A stretch of DNA of 64,000 bases from Pseudoflavonifractor capillosus (GCF_016902575.1 NZ_JACSNZ010000005.1:1-64000); one strand, 5' to 3'. Numbered from the stretch's first letter, positions 1 to 8,531 are shown. Notes: generated from the letters alone by a model not told the origin. Numbers and translations are program-made.

Positions 1-49
1 AACGCCTTTAGGCGTGGCTAGTAACAAAGGGCTTTGCCCGCATATGAAG

Positions 50-80
50 AACCCCCGGCTATGCCGGGGGGTTCCTATTG
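50..80 (+). terminator. GC-rich hairpin, probable terminator of an off-window gene
   Basis: AACCCCCGGC (50-59) pairs with GCCGGGGGGTT (63-73) around a 3-nt loop. Only a short pyrimidine-rich stretch follows, so termination is likely but not certain. Confidence 0.5.
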
Positions 81-192
81 TCCTGGCCTATTTTGCAACA
101 GGCCCTTTTGTTTTGGGAACTGTAAGTAATTTCAATGTTCGGTGGAAGTCATTTCTGGCTTTGCCAAGGTTTCCGCCCTTTGTGAAAATGCA

Positions 193-240
193 GATACGGA
201 GCATAAGTGGTGCCCCACTTATGCTCCGTATCTTGTTTGT
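193..240 (+). terminator. Perfect 18-bp inverted repeat, probable terminator
   Basis: The arms at 193-210 and 215-232 are perfectly complementary around the tetraloop TGCC. They are followed by TTGTTTGT, which makes a Rho-independent terminator the simplest reading. No gene that would use it starts inside the window. Confidence 0.55.
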
Positions 241-284
241 CCTACGCAGCGTAGGTTGTGGCAGGGAGAAATGGCTGATATAAT
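241..284 (+). promoter_or_regulatory. Promoter of the HTH-desulfoferrodoxin gene with a dyad upstream
   Basis: TTGTGG (256-261), a 17-bp spacer and a perfect TATAAT (279-284) lie 33 bp before the GTG start. Abutting the -35 is a 7-1-7 inverted repeat, CCTACGC-A-GCGTAGG (241-255). A dyad there could be the operator for the product's own HTH domain; that is inference. Confidence 0.65.
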
Positions 285-316
285 CACCCTACAAACTACG
301 AAATGGAGGAAATTCC

Positions 317-901
317 GTGAACCAATATGTCACAGGAGCTGTGATCAAACGTTTGAGGGAAGGAAAAGGTCTGACACAAGCTCAACTGGCGGAGAAAATA
401 GACGTCAGCAGCAAAACCGTGTCCAAGTGGGAAACAGCAAAAGGATTGCCGGATATCTCACTCATCGAGCCTCTTTCATTGGCCCTGGGCGTCTCAGTGA
501 TGGAGTTGCTGTCCGGAGATGCGGTAGTCAACCAAAATAAGTCCGCCAACATGCTCCGTTCTGCCTTTTATGTGTGTCCCATTTGCGGCAATGTGATCCA
601 CTCTATGGGTCAGGCGGCCTTCAGCTGCTGCGGTGTGGCTTTGCCTGCCCTGGATGCAGAGGAATTGGATGAGGCGCATAGGATAACCATCGAAAAAGTA
701 GAGGACGAGGAATATCTTACTGTGAATCATCCTATGACCAAAACCCACTTCATCTCTTTTCTGGCTTATGTTACATCGGATCGTTTTCAGATGGTAAAGC
801 TGTACCCAGAGGGGAACCCATCTTGTCGTTTCCGGTTTCAGGGACGAGGATATTTATATCTCTACTGCAACCACCACGGTTTGATGAGACAGCGAATTTG
901 A
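317..901 (+). CDS. XRE-type HTH regulator fused to desulfoferrodoxin (HTH-Dx-SOR)
   Basis: 194 aa, GTG start with GGAGGA six bases upstream. Residues 7-65 form an XRE-type helix-turn-helix. Residues 87-105 carry CxxCG and CCG (C87, C90, C104, C105), the rubredoxin-like iron site of desulforedoxin. The remainder matches the superoxide reductase domain, with all five centre II ligands in order: H121, H138 (NHPM), H144, C184 and H187 (YCNHHGL). The Lys that precedes the first His ligand in many superoxide reductases is Ala120 here, while Glu119 is kept. Such HTH-Dx-SOR fusions are a known superoxide reductase class in anaerobes. It may reduce superoxide, or sense oxidants through its iron sites and regulate genes; the sequence cannot decide. 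Monocistronic, with its own promoter and terminator. Confidence 0.88.
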   Translation: MNQYVTGAVIKRLREGKGLTQAQLAEKIDVSSKTVSKWETAKGLPDISLIEPLSLALGVSVMELLSGDAVVNQNKSANMLRSAFYVCPICGNVIHSMGQAAFSCCGVALPALDAEELDEAHRITIEKVEDEEYLTVNHPMTKTHFISFLAYVTSDRFQMVKLYPEGNPSCRFRFQGRGYLYLYCNHHGLMRQRI

Positions 902-905
902 TCAA

Positions 906-950
906 ACAACAACCAGCTCCGTGCACAATGTGCTGAGCTGGTTGTTGTTT
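906..950 (+). terminator. Terminator after the HTH-desulfoferrodoxin gene
   Basis: 13-bp stem (906-918 with 936-948) followed by a short T run. It sits five bases after the stop codon. Confidence 0.8.
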
Positions 951-1149
951 CATATGGATTCCAGGAGGGGACACAGCTGGTGTTGAAAGATCTAATCCGG
1001 GTGATATTGTGTGCGGACCATGGTCATTGTGCACTTCTTTTTTACACTCTGTAATCATAAATGCAATCCTGAAACAAATCTAGCTTGCTTTTTAGAGCAG
1101 TCTGCTGCAATGCAACGAACCCCAACAGAACGGTGATGGCCTGACAGCG

Positions 1150-1965
1150 TCACTGAGCAACGGGTAGCTCACCTACGAACAATTCGTTGTGACTCTCCGC
1201 ATTTCCGGTAAAGGAGGAGAAAACGATATTGCCGTTGAGTTGACTGAAGGTGGTGGTAGCATCAGCAAAGGGCGCAAGTACCGAGCCGTAGATGGCAGTG
1301 GTGCTGTTGGACCAGGTCAGGGCCTCGGGGTAGTTCCACACGATTCGGCGGGCATGGGCCCTGGTGGCTGCGGTGCCATTGCGGAAGATCGGGTGGCTGC
1401 CATATTGGATATTGGGCCCGGTGATGTTGATGAGGGTGGTGGAGGAGAGGGGTGCGGTGATGTTAATGCCATTGAGCTGGTTCAGAGCCAGCCCGGTTCC
1501 ATAAATATCAGAGCTTTCAAAGTTGAAGATATTGAGGGCTTCGTCGGTGCCGCTCAAATTGAGCTGACCTGACACCACCTCGCCTACGCCATTTGGCTCC
1601 AAAGCGGCCCAGTAAATGGAGGCACACTTCAAATATCGCTCTCCCTCAGTAAAGTCAATGGGTGTTCCGATCACCAGCGAACCGTTGGGATTGCCCATGG
1701 TGTAACCGATGACGGTACTGCTGGGACTGATGACGGTATTGCCGCTGGCATTGGATCCGGCAGAAACATTTACGTTTCCTGCTATCACAAAGGAAGGGTC
1801 GGTGTTGGCCGGGGGAAGCGGGGCAATACCGGCTCCCACGCCATAGTTACTCAAGGTGGCAGTTCCGCCTACGGCCACCCGGCCCTCGGCATCCGTATTG
1901 CTCAGAGACATATCTCCAAATACAAAAACATTATATTCGTTGGCCAAGCCAAAATTTGTTGTCAT
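1150..1965 (-). CDS. Choice-of-anchor A family protein without signal peptide
   Basis: 271 aa. The ATG at 1965 was chosen because GGAGGA lies seven bases before it. From the first residues the protein matches the choice-of-anchor A (CAAP) domain: YNVFVFGDM near residue 12, GRVAVGG, then a beta-rich Asn/Thr/Ser/Gly repeat region. Family members are usually secreted adhesin-like proteins carrying a signal peptide and a C-terminal anchor. Here there is neither, and the protein ends right after the domain. It follows the 92-aa gene by 123 bp, downstream of a SigK-like promoter. I infer that it is made in the mother cell and assembled on the spore surface from the cytoplasmic side. Function unproven. 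Confidence 0.75.
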   Translation of the reverse strand: MTTNFGLANEYNVFVFGDMSLSNTDAEGRVAVGGTATLSNYGVGAGIAPLPPANTDPSFVIAGNVNVSAGSNASGNTVISPSSTVIGYTMGNPNGSLVIGTPIDFTEGERYLKCASIYWAALEPNGVGEVVSGQLNLSGTDEALNIFNFESSDIYGTGLALNQLNGINITAPLSSTTLINITGPNIQYGSHPIFRNGTAATRAHARRIVWNYPEALTWSNSTTAIYGSVLAPFADATTTFSQLNGNIVFSSFTGNAESHNELFVGELPVAQ

Positions 1966-2088
1966 GCTGGAATCCTCCTGGACAAAATAATGAGGCGTTG
2001 TTACCTTATGGCGCAGTACATGCCACCGCAAAAAGGTTGGGAGCTCCCAGAGAAGGTCCATCCTTGTGCGGGTTATTCCACGGGCATA

Positions 2089-2367
2089 TCATCCTTGGGG
2101 CACAGATAGTACCGGAAGATGGACAGCTTGGAGTGGAGGAATCATTTCCAGTCTGGACACAGCGTTCACCATAGACTCCACAGACTTGTTGGTGAGCAAC
2201 AGAACCTCGGGGCTAACGTCCTCCATGACCACCATCTTCTGGATTTTTCCACCTTCGGCATTGAGAATGTGAGACAGGGCAGTTTCCTCCAGAGCCACGG
2301 ACTGGATGATGTCCGTAATGGCCTGTGCTCTAGTGGCGTTGCTGGGCGTAATGACTGGCATTTCCAT
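2089..2367 (-). CDS. Small helical protein, candidate spore-surface component
   Basis: 92 aa. The body, containing QAITDIIQSVALEETALSHI and a second helix ending NAVSRLEM, reads as an amphipathic helical hairpin. From memory it resembles small proteins or N-terminal domains found next to collagen-like and exosporium-type genes in clostridia and bacilli. I cannot name the family with certainty. The C-terminal 18 residues are Pro- and Val-rich. No signal peptide. It is the first gene of a two-gene unit with the CAAP protein and has a SigK-like promoter, which supports a spore-coat role by inference. Confidence 0.6.
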   Translation of the reverse strand: MEMPVITPSNATRAQAITDIIQSVALEETALSHILNAEGGKIQKMVVMEDVSPEVLLLTNKSVESMVNAVSRLEMIPPLQAVHLPVLSVPQG

Positions 2368-2408
2368 ATGATATCAACTCCATATCCAATCTAAGCTTGC
2401 GCTCCTCC

Positions 2409-2436
2409 TATCCTATGCAGGGGGTGCGCCCAATGT
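2409..2436 (-). promoter_or_regulatory. SigK-like mother-cell promoter
   Basis: On the minus strand, AC (2436-2435), 17 bp, then CATAGGATA (2417-2409). This fits the late mother-cell SigK consensus AC-N16/17-CATAnnnTA. It lies 42 bp before the 92-aa gene. The cotJ operon has nearly the same arrangement, AC-17-CATAGGATG at 50530-50557. Confidence 0.6.
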
Positions 2437-2456
2437 TCCGGGAAAATGAGTGGCGG

Positions 2457-2485
2457 TTGAAGGAGACGTGAACTTGGGGTATACT
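2457..2485 (+). promoter_or_regulatory. Vegetative promoter of the ABC-class ATPase gene
   Basis: TTGAAG (2457-2462), a 17-bp spacer and TATACT (2480-2485), 37 bp before the chosen ATG. It is back-to-back with the SigK-like promoter on the other strand. Confidence 0.7.
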
Positions 2486-2521
2486 GAACTTGTAAACACT
2501 TTGACGCAGGAGGGCCAACGA

Positions 2522-4225
2522 ATGCAGACTGCCTCACAACTTCAACAGCTTCTTACCCGTATTGATCGCAGGAGCTATCCCGCCTACAAAGAAACTCGGG
2601 GTACGTACCAGTTTCCCGACTATATGTTATCCATTGACCATGTGCAGGGAGATCCTTTTGCAGCTCCCTCCAAGTTGAGTATCCATGTGAAAGGGCGGAG
2701 AGCCGGATTTCCACCGGCTCTGTATGCACAGCCTTGCCAACGCATTGCACTGCAAGATGCCATTACCCGCCTGTTTGAGAAGCAAGCCAGCCAAGTATCC
2801 GGGGTAGCCAAGGGATCTGGTCACAGTGGCCTCATTTCCATCAGCCGCTGTGGTCAGGAAGTGCTGGAGCGCACGGCATGCAGCATAGATGCCGTCACTG
2901 GCGATGTTGTTTTACGGCTGGAGGTAGGCTTCCCAGCCAACGGGCGCACCATCAATGCCAGCCAGTTGAGCAAAATTCTCTTTGATCTGCTTCCCCAGTG
3001 TGTGGAGCGTTCTCTGTTTTATGTCAATCTGGACAGAAAGCACCTTCAGGCAGTGGCAGATTTGGCCGAGGATCAGCAGTTCATCCGACAGGCCTTGCCC
3101 CAAATGGGACTGTGTGCCTTTGTGGCCGACGGCAGTGTGTTGCCCCGGGCCTCTGGAATCTCTGCACAGCCTATGAAAGGCAGTGTGCCATTTCGTTCGC
3201 CCCGGGAGTTGGCTGTCACGCTGGAGTTGCCCCATAGAGGGAAAATCACCGGTATGGGGATTCCCCAGGGAATCACATTGATCGTGGGGGGAGGGTATCA
3301 CGGAAAATCCACTCTGCTCAAGGCTCTGGAGCTGGGGGTATACAACCACGTCGCAGGAGATGGTCGAGAATATGTCATCACCGATGATACCGCCGTAAAA
3401 GTCCGGGCCGAGGACGGTAGAAGCATCAAATGTACAGATATCTCCATGTTCATTCAAGGTCTGCCCAATGGGAAGGACACCGCTCGATTTATCACAGAGG
3501 ACGCCAGTGGCAGTACCTCTCAAGCTGCCAATGTGGTAGAGGCTATGGAGGCGGGCGCCAAGGTACTGCTTATGGACGAGGACACCAGCGCCACCAATTT
3601 CATGATTCGAGATGAGCTGATGCAGCGAGTGATACGCCGGGATAAGGAACCCATTACGCCGTTTTTGGAGCGGGTGGAGGAGTTGTATCACCGCCACGGT
3701 GTCTCTACCATCCTGGTGGCGGGCAGCTCCGGGGCCTATTTCCACGCTGCCCACCACATCATTCAGATGGACTGCTATGTACCCCGTGACATCACTGAAC
3801 TGGCCAAGGAGGAAGCCCGGGCGTTTCCTGCTGCCTTCACGGGGTTGGAGCCAGCCAAAACCCCAAACGATATCCGTTGCCCTAAGCCTTCAGGTGATCT
3901 AAGGGGAAATGAACGGGTGAAGATCAAGACGCTGGGCCGGGACGGAGTATCTATCAACCGTGAGAGCATTGATTTGCGTTATGTGGAGCAGCTTACAGAT
4001 GCTGAACAGCTTACTGCCTTGGCCTACTGTATGGTGTATGCCTATCAGCATCTGTTAGACGGGAAAAGAACCCTGCAGCAGGTGGTGGCTGAATTGAATG
4101 CAGCCACAGAAGGCAGGGGATTGGAGAGCCTGGTGGGGCGTGGCTTTAGTGTGCCATTCATGGCCCGGCCCAGGCCCCAGGAGATCTTTGCCTGCTTCAA
4201 TCGGTATCGTGGGCTGAGAGCGTAA
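2522..4225 (+). CDS. Predicted ATPase of the ABC class (COG3044 family)
   Basis: 567 aa. An upstream in-frame ATG at 2450 lies before the promoter; the ATG at 2522 has GGAGGG seven bases upstream and is preferred. The N-terminal half is the family-specific domain. The P-loop GGGYHGKSTLL lies near residue 256, and KVLLMDEDTSATNF near 353 serves as Walker B with its Asp/Glu pair. The C-terminal third contains VAGSSGAYF. Members are soluble single proteins, not transporters, of unknown cellular role in most bacteria. It is followed by the Pol Y/YolD pair, but a separate promoter there argues against an obligate operon. Confidence 0.85.
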   Translation: MQTASQLQQLLTRIDRRSYPAYKETRGTYQFPDYMLSIDHVQGDPFAAPSKLSIHVKGRRAGFPPALYAQPCQRIALQDAITRLFEKQASQVSGVAKGSGHSGLISISRCGQEVLERTACSIDAVTGDVVLRLEVGFPANGRTINASQLSKILFDLLPQCVERSLFYVNLDRKHLQAVADLAEDQQFIRQALPQMGLCAFVADGSVLPRASGISAQPMKGSVPFRSPRELAVTLELPHRGKITGMGIPQGITLIVGGGYHGKSTLLKALELGVYNHVAGDGREYVITDDTAVKVRAEDGRSIKCTDISMFIQGLPNGKDTARFITEDASGSTSQAANVVEAMEAGAKVLLMDEDTSATNFMIRDELMQRVIRRDKEPITPFLERVEELYHRHGVSTILVAGSSGAYFHAAHHIIQMDCYVPRDITELAKEEARAFPAAFTGLEPAKTPNDIRCPKPSGDLRGNERVKIKTLGRDGVSINRESIDLRYVEQLTDAEQLTALAYCMVYAYQHLLDGKRTLQQVVAELNAATEGRGLESLVGRGFSVPFMARPRPQEIFACFNRYRGLRA

Positions 4226-4238
4226 GAAATCAACCAGT

Positions 4239-4310
4239 TTGACAGGTAATGTGAACCTGACTATTCCCTATGGGGGTCGGAGCACATAAAAGTCCCAGTT
4301 ATGGGACATT
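4239..4310 (+). promoter_or_regulatory. Possible promoter and inverted repeat before the Pol Y gene
   Basis: A perfect TTGACA (4239-4244) is followed after 17 bp by a weak TATTCC (4262-4267). Downstream, GTCCCA (4292-4297) and TGGGAC (4302-4307) form a 6-bp inverted repeat that could be a small terminator or an operator. No GAAC-N4-GTTC LexA box is visible. Confidence 0.4.
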
Positions 4311-4355
4311 CTTTGAGGTAGAATTTTTCCATCATGCTGGAGGGAGGTGTGGTAC

Positions 4356-5858
4356 ATGGCGGAGAGAACCTATCTTTCCATCGACTTGAAATCGTTTTAC
4401 GCATCCGTGGAATGTATTGAGCGGGGCCTTGACCCCATGACCACCCATCTGGTGGTGGCAGACCAGAGCCGGACGGAAAAAACCATCTGCCTGGCGGTAT
4501 CTCCCGCTCTGAAGGCCTATGGAATTTCGGGACGAGCCAGGCTCTTTGAAGTGGTGCAGAAGGTCAAAGAGGTCAATGCTCAGCGACAGCGCAAGGCTCC
4601 GGGCGGCATTCTCACTGGCTCTTCCCATCAGGCACCCCAGATCCTGGCCTGCCCGCAGCTGGCCCTGGACTATCTGGTGGCTCCGCCCCAGATGGCCCAC
4701 TACATTGATTTCAGCACCCGGATTTATCAAGTATATTTGAAATATATAGCTCCGGAGGATATGCACGTTTATTCCATCGACGAGGTGTTTATGGATATCA
4801 CGCACTATCTGGACACCTACGGAATGACCCCACAGGAGCTGGCCCAAACCATCCTGCTGGATGTGCTCCACACCACAGGTATTACCGCCACGGCCGGGAT
4901 CGGCACCAATTTGTACCTGGCTAAGGTGGCCATGGACGTTGAGGCCAAGCATATCCGGCCGGATAAAAATGGGGTGCGCATTGCCTGCTTGGATGAAATG
5001 AGCTACCGCCGCAATCTATGGACACACCGTCCCCTCACAGATTTTTGGCGGGTGGGCAGGGGATACGCAAAAAAGCTGGAGCGCCAGGGACTATATACCA
5101 TGGGAGACATCGCACGGTGCTCTCTGGGCAAGCCCAGCGATTATTATAACCAGGAACTGCTCTACAAACTCTTTGGGGTCAATGCCCAGCTGCTCATCGA
5201 CCACGCTTGGGGGTGGGAGCCGTGCACCATCGCAGACATTAAGGCCTACCGCCCCAGCGCCAATAGCTTAGGGTCAGGGCAGGTGCTGCAATATCCCTAC
5301 GAAGCAGACAAGGCCCGGCTGGTGGTGCGGGAAATGACGGATCTTCTGGTGTTGGATCTGGTGGATCACCGCCTGGTTACCAATCAGATCACCCTGACGG
5401 TAGGCTACGACAGAACAAATCTGGAGGACCCCCAGCGACGGCAAGCCTATCACGGTGCAGTTTCCACGGATGTCTATGGCCGAGTCATTCCCAAACACGC
5501 CCATGGGACAGCCAATCTGGAAAGGTACACGTCATCCGCCCGGGAAATCGAGGCGGCTATGACACGGCTCTTTGACCGTATTGTTAACCCCAATCTTCTG
5601 GTGCGCAGGCTGAACATCACTGCCAATCGGGTGCTGCGAGAAGATTGCTTGCCTCAAGATCGGCCGCAACAGATGAGTTTGTTTGCCGATGATAGTCAGC
5701 AGGAACAGATTCGGCTGGAGCGAGAGCGGCAGAAGCAGCAGGCCATTCTCACCATCAAAAAGAAATATGGAAAAAACGCTGTGCTCAAGGGCATGAACCT
5801 CCAGGAGGGGGCAACAGCCCGGCAGCGCAACAACCAGATCGGAGGGCACAAGGCATGA
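4356..5858 (+). CDS. Y-family DNA polymerase (UvrX/UmuC-like)
   Basis: 500 aa. I prefer the ATG at 4356, eight bases after GGAGGGAGG, over the GTG at 4347. The first catalytic carboxylate motif is YLSIDLKSFYASVE (residues 5-18), and the second is YSIDEVFMDI near residue 140. The middle carries helix-hairpin-helix features and the C-terminal part is the little-finger domain. It is longer than DinB, as in the UvrX/YqjW branch. The stop overlaps the YolD-like gene by four bases (ATGA), so the two are translationally coupled, as in the Bacillus yqjW-yqjX pair. Expected role: error-prone synthesis past DNA lesions. Confidence 0.9.
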   Translation: MAERTYLSIDLKSFYASVECIERGLDPMTTHLVVADQSRTEKTICLAVSPALKAYGISGRARLFEVVQKVKEVNAQRQRKAPGGILTGSSHQAPQILACPQLALDYLVAPPQMAHYIDFSTRIYQVYLKYIAPEDMHVYSIDEVFMDITHYLDTYGMTPQELAQTILLDVLHTTGITATAGIGTNLYLAKVAMDVEAKHIRPDKNGVRIACLDEMSYRRNLWTHRPLTDFWRVGRGYAKKLERQGLYTMGDIARCSLGKPSDYYNQELLYKLFGVNAQLLIDHAWGWEPCTIADIKAYRPSANSLGSGQVLQYPYEADKARLVVREMTDLLVLDLVDHRLVTNQITLTVGYDRTNLEDPQRRQAYHGAVSTDVYGRVIPKHAHGTANLERYTSSAREIEAAMTRLFDRIVNPNLLVRRLNITANRVLREDCLPQDRPQQMSLFADDSQQEQIRLERERQKQQAILTIKKKYGKNAVLKGMNLQEGATARQRNNQIGGHKA

Positions 5859-6286
5859 AGTCAGAGCTGCATCCGTATCGGGACATCCTCCATATGCCTC
5901 GTCCCACACAGTATGCTCGTCCTCCCATGTCCCGGCAAGATCGGGCGGCCCAGTTTGCTCCCTTTGCCGCCCTTACCGGCCATGATGCCGCCATCGGGGA
6001 GACGGCCCGTATCACACAACAGCGGCGACACCTCACCGAAGACGTCCGAGAGCAATTAGATCGCAAGCAGCAAATTTTGCAGACCCACGCCGGGGATCAC
6101 CCTCCTGTCACCGTGTGCTACTTCCAGGCAGATTCCAAAAAAGCAGGCGGTTCGTACCAAACGGTGACTGGACACCTGCGAGGTGTGGATTGCTATAAGC
6201 GGCTGCTGCGCCTTACAGAGGGAACGGAGATCCCCCTGGATGACATTGTGGAGCTGAACAGCCCTCTGTTTTCTCAAATGGATTGA
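5855..6286 (+). CDS. YolD-like protein
   Basis: 143 aa. Contains MSRQDRAAQFAPFAALTGHD and, in the C-terminal half, HLRGVDCYKRLLRL with IPLDDIVEL, typical of the YolD-like family that accompanies Y-family polymerases in Firmicutes. Its ATG overlaps the polymerase stop. The family is thought to modulate the polymerase, but its biochemistry is unsettled. Confidence 0.85.
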   Translation: MKSELHPYRDILHMPRPTQYARPPMSRQDRAAQFAPFAALTGHDAAIGETARITQQRRHLTEDVREQLDRKQQILQTHAGDHPPVTVCYFQADSKKAGGSYQTVTGHLRGVDCYKRLLRLTEGTEIPLDDIVELNSPLFSQMD

Positions 6287-6287
6287 C

Positions 6288-6325
6288 AAAAGCGCCACCG
6301 ACAGAAGTTTGTCGGTGGCGCTTTT
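6288..6325. terminator. Bidirectional terminator
   Basis: A 16-bp perfect stem, AAAAGCGCCACCGACA (6288-6303) with 6310-6325, flanked by A and T runs. It closes the YolD-like gene on the plus strand and the membrane-protein gene on the minus strand, whose stop is at 6328. Confidence 0.9.
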
Positions 6326-6327
6326 CC

Positions 6328-8028
6328 TTAAGATTCCGGTAGGGCAGCAGGGGCATCAATGGTGAGAGAATATCCTTGGGCGATTGCCGCATTCTCTTCT
6401 GTGACCTGATGCTCAATGGTCACCTGGTCTCCCACATTTAGAATCACAGCCTCTTGGTTATCCCGGGCAGAGAGAGCATAGAAGACCGTCTGACCCTCCA
6501 GACGCACATAGTAGTAGGTGTTGCCATCCAGGACTGCAGAGCGAATCTCAGCCACGGTTCCTTGAACGGTGGTCTGGGGTACTTCCTCTTCCTGGGTCAA
6601 CCCCTTGTCTGTGAGCATCCGGATATACTCCTGCTCACATTGAGAAACTGTATTTCCGGTGGCCACCAGCTGATACTGAGCCACATTGACCATGGCATAG
6701 CTCTTCACCAGTAGAGTGTCATCTTGCAAAGGAATGAAATAGGTGGGCTGACCTGCCACATTGATGAGCAAAGGGAAGGTGGCGGTGTAACCCAGGTCCT
6801 GTACCAAGCCCTCCGCAGATGCCTGGGCAGCTTCCTCAGTGGCACCGGGGGCATCATAGAAGAAGGTCTCCTTGGTGCGCTGGTTGGAGAGCAGGAATCC
6901 CAAATTGGATTGGTCTGAGTTGGCAGAAGTGACCCCGGTGTACACATACACATCGTCATTGATGGCAATATAGTTGTACCCTTCGGTGGTCACTGTCACG
7001 TCCTTTTGGCCAAAGATGGAGTTGAGGAATCCGTTGACCAACGTGCCGTAGTAGTCGTACTGCTGCATGATGAGGGCGGGGGTATACAGATTATCCACCC
7101 AGGAAGGCACCTCGTCATAATATTGGCTTTCCCCGGTGATGGCATTGCACAGCACCGCACCTTGGATGTCGGTGCCGCCAAACAGTCCGATGGTCTTTAC
7201 CACCCGGGGAGCGATCCACCAAGGCTGTCCGTCCTCATCAATTTCAAACCGAGGGGTGGAGAACATAAACGTGGGGTACTGGAAGCGCAGATGCCGCATA
7301 ATATTTCGGTTGAGCGGTTCGGAAAAGGAGTATTTCATTCCCTCATTCAGCCGCACCACCTGGGCTTCCTGGGTAACCATGTCCACCAATACATAGGCAG
7401 GGAGGCCCTCGCCCCGGTTTGTCAGCCATTTGATCAAATCGGCATAGGCCACAGGTGCCACCCGCACGGGACGGCCCTGGTAATTGATCTGAGTGGAGTC
7501 CCCGCCGTACTCGAACTGACTGACCATGTCGCTGAGGGTGCCCATTTGTCGATCACCCAGGTATTCCGCCGAAGTGCGATCCAACGTCGGAATTTCGTCA
7601 AAGGAGATTTGGCTGATATCCTGAGCAAACTCCCCGCTGTTCACAGTCAGCAGCTGGCGGTAATCCTGGGCCCGAAAGATAGGCAGCGAAACGATTTGAC
7701 CCACACCCCCAACCACAACGAGCAGCAGCATGAAAATGCCAACGGGCAAGCACTGCTGTTTGATGAAACGGAAGTATTGTTTTACTTTTTCCTTTCCGTC
7801 CATCACCACATGGCTGTCTTGAAATCCAGAGGTGACCAGGGTGCAGATCATATAGACCAAGCATAGCAGGAACAAGAAGCCGTAAAACTCTGTGGCCTGA
7901 AGGTTAATGGCCGGTAGGGTGACGTAAAAGTAGACAAACCCCACCACAGCCGTCACCAAAAGATTGACCAGAATTTTCCCCAACTTTCCCTTCGGCCACG
8001 GGATGGTCTTCCCGTTGGATTTTTTCAT
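6328..8028 (-). CDS. Conserved membrane-anchored protein of unknown function
   Basis: 566 aa. The ATG at 8028 was chosen because AGGAG lies nine bases upstream. Three hydrophobic helices are seen in the N-terminal fifth: KILVNLLVTAVVGFVYFYV, then YGFLFLLCLVYMICTLV, then a third near residue 110, VGIFMLLLVVVGGVGQIV. A large beta-rich, Tyr/Gln-rich extracytoplasmic part follows with no recognisable catalytic motif. The last 80 residues (VQGTVAEIRSAVLDGNTYYY...VGDQVTIEHQV) look like a small OB-like beta barrel. I do not recognise the family. It has its own promoter and terminator. Confidence 0.7.
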   Translation of the reverse strand: MKKSNGKTIPWPKGKLGKILVNLLVTAVVGFVYFYVTLPAINLQATEFYGFLFLLCLVYMICTLVTSGFQDSHVVMDGKEKVKQYFRFIKQQCLPVGIFMLLLVVVGGVGQIVSLPIFRAQDYRQLLTVNSGEFAQDISQISFDEIPTLDRTSAEYLGDRQMGTLSDMVSQFEYGGDSTQINYQGRPVRVAPVAYADLIKWLTNRGEGLPAYVLVDMVTQEAQVVRLNEGMKYSFSEPLNRNIMRHLRFQYPTFMFSTPRFEIDEDGQPWWIAPRVVKTIGLFGGTDIQGAVLCNAITGESQYYDEVPSWVDNLYTPALIMQQYDYYGTLVNGFLNSIFGQKDVTVTTEGYNYIAINDDVYVYTGVTSANSDQSNLGFLLSNQRTKETFFYDAPGATEEAAQASAEGLVQDLGYTATFPLLINVAGQPTYFIPLQDDTLLVKSYAMVNVAQYQLVATGNTVSQCEQEYIRMLTDKGLTQEEEVPQTTVQGTVAEIRSAVLDGNTYYYVRLEGQTVFYALSARDNQEAVILNVGDQVTIEHQVTEENAAIAQGYSLTIDAPAALPES

Positions 8029-8065
8029 AGCTGGTTGCTCCTTTCGCATTCGTAGGTTTGAGGTC

Positions 8066-8094
8066 AGTATACCCGTTTTGTAAGGAAAAAGCAA
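8066..8094 (-). promoter_or_regulatory. Promoter of the membrane-protein gene
   Basis: Minus strand: TTGCTT (8094-8089), a 17-bp spacer and TATACT (8071-8066), 37 bp before the ATG. Confidence 0.7.
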
Positions 8095-8108
8095 CGGGAA
8101 TACCAAAC

Positions 8109-8144
8109 AACCCCCGCAGCCGTGTAGAAACAGCTGCGGGGGTT
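8109..8144 (-). terminator. Terminator of trxA
   Basis: 12-bp GC-rich stem (8109-8120 with 8133-8144), eight bases beyond the trxA stop on the minus strand. The T run is short (GTTTGGT). Confidence 0.75.
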
Positions 8145-8151
8145 GACCTGC

Positions 8152-8457
8152 TTACAGCATGCGCAGGATGGCTTCTTTGGGCTGTACACCCACAGACTGG
8201 GCCACGGCCTCGCCGTTCTTCATCACCACCAAGGTGGGAATGCTCATCACTCCGAACTGGCGGGCCAGGTCGGGCTGCTCATCCACGTTCACCTTACCCA
8301 CCTTGATGTCAGTACGCTCGGCAGCGATCTGGTCAATGACGGGGGAGAGCATCCGGCAGGGGCCGCACCACTCAGCCCAGAAGTCCAGCAGCACGGACTG
8401 GGAGGCCTGGAGGACCTCGGTATCAAAATTTTCCTTGGTAATGGTCATAGCTTTCAT
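8152..8457 (-). CDS. trxA: Thioredoxin
   Basis: 101 aa, starting at the ATG at 8457, which has AAGGAG upstream. The active site WAEWCGPC lies near residue 30 and the cis-Pro motif SIPTLVV near 73, both canonical. Cytosolic disulfide reductase serving ribonucleotide reductase, peroxidases and general thiol homeostasis. It lies 74 bp after the molybdenum hydroxylase operon on the same strand. No clear promoter was found in the gap, so read-through is possible. Confidence 0.95.
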   Translation of the reverse strand: MKAMTITKENFDTEVLQASQSVLLDFWAEWCGPCRMLSPVIDQIAAERTDIKVGKVNVDEQPDLARQFGVMSIPTLVVMKNGEAVAQSVGVQPKEAILRML

Positions 8458-8531
8458 AGGAACATCTCCTTTAGGTTTGTTGTTTGATGGTGTTATCATA
8501 CACCCGTTAGCATTTCCCTTCTGTGACAAAA

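Larger units (their letters stand above)
1..316. other. Intergenic region with two hairpins and a promoter
   Basis: No convincing gene is seen here. The stretch holds a GC-rich hairpin at 50-73, a perfect 18-bp inverted repeat at 193-232, a 7-1-7 dyad at 241-255 and a promoter at 256-284. Short open frames crossing it lack ribosome sites and run through the hairpins, so I leave them out. Confidence 0.7.

Noticed and set aside
4239-4355. LexA (SOS) box before the Y-family polymerase
   Set aside because: No GAAC-N4-GTTC sequence is present; only an unrelated 6-bp inverted repeat is seen.
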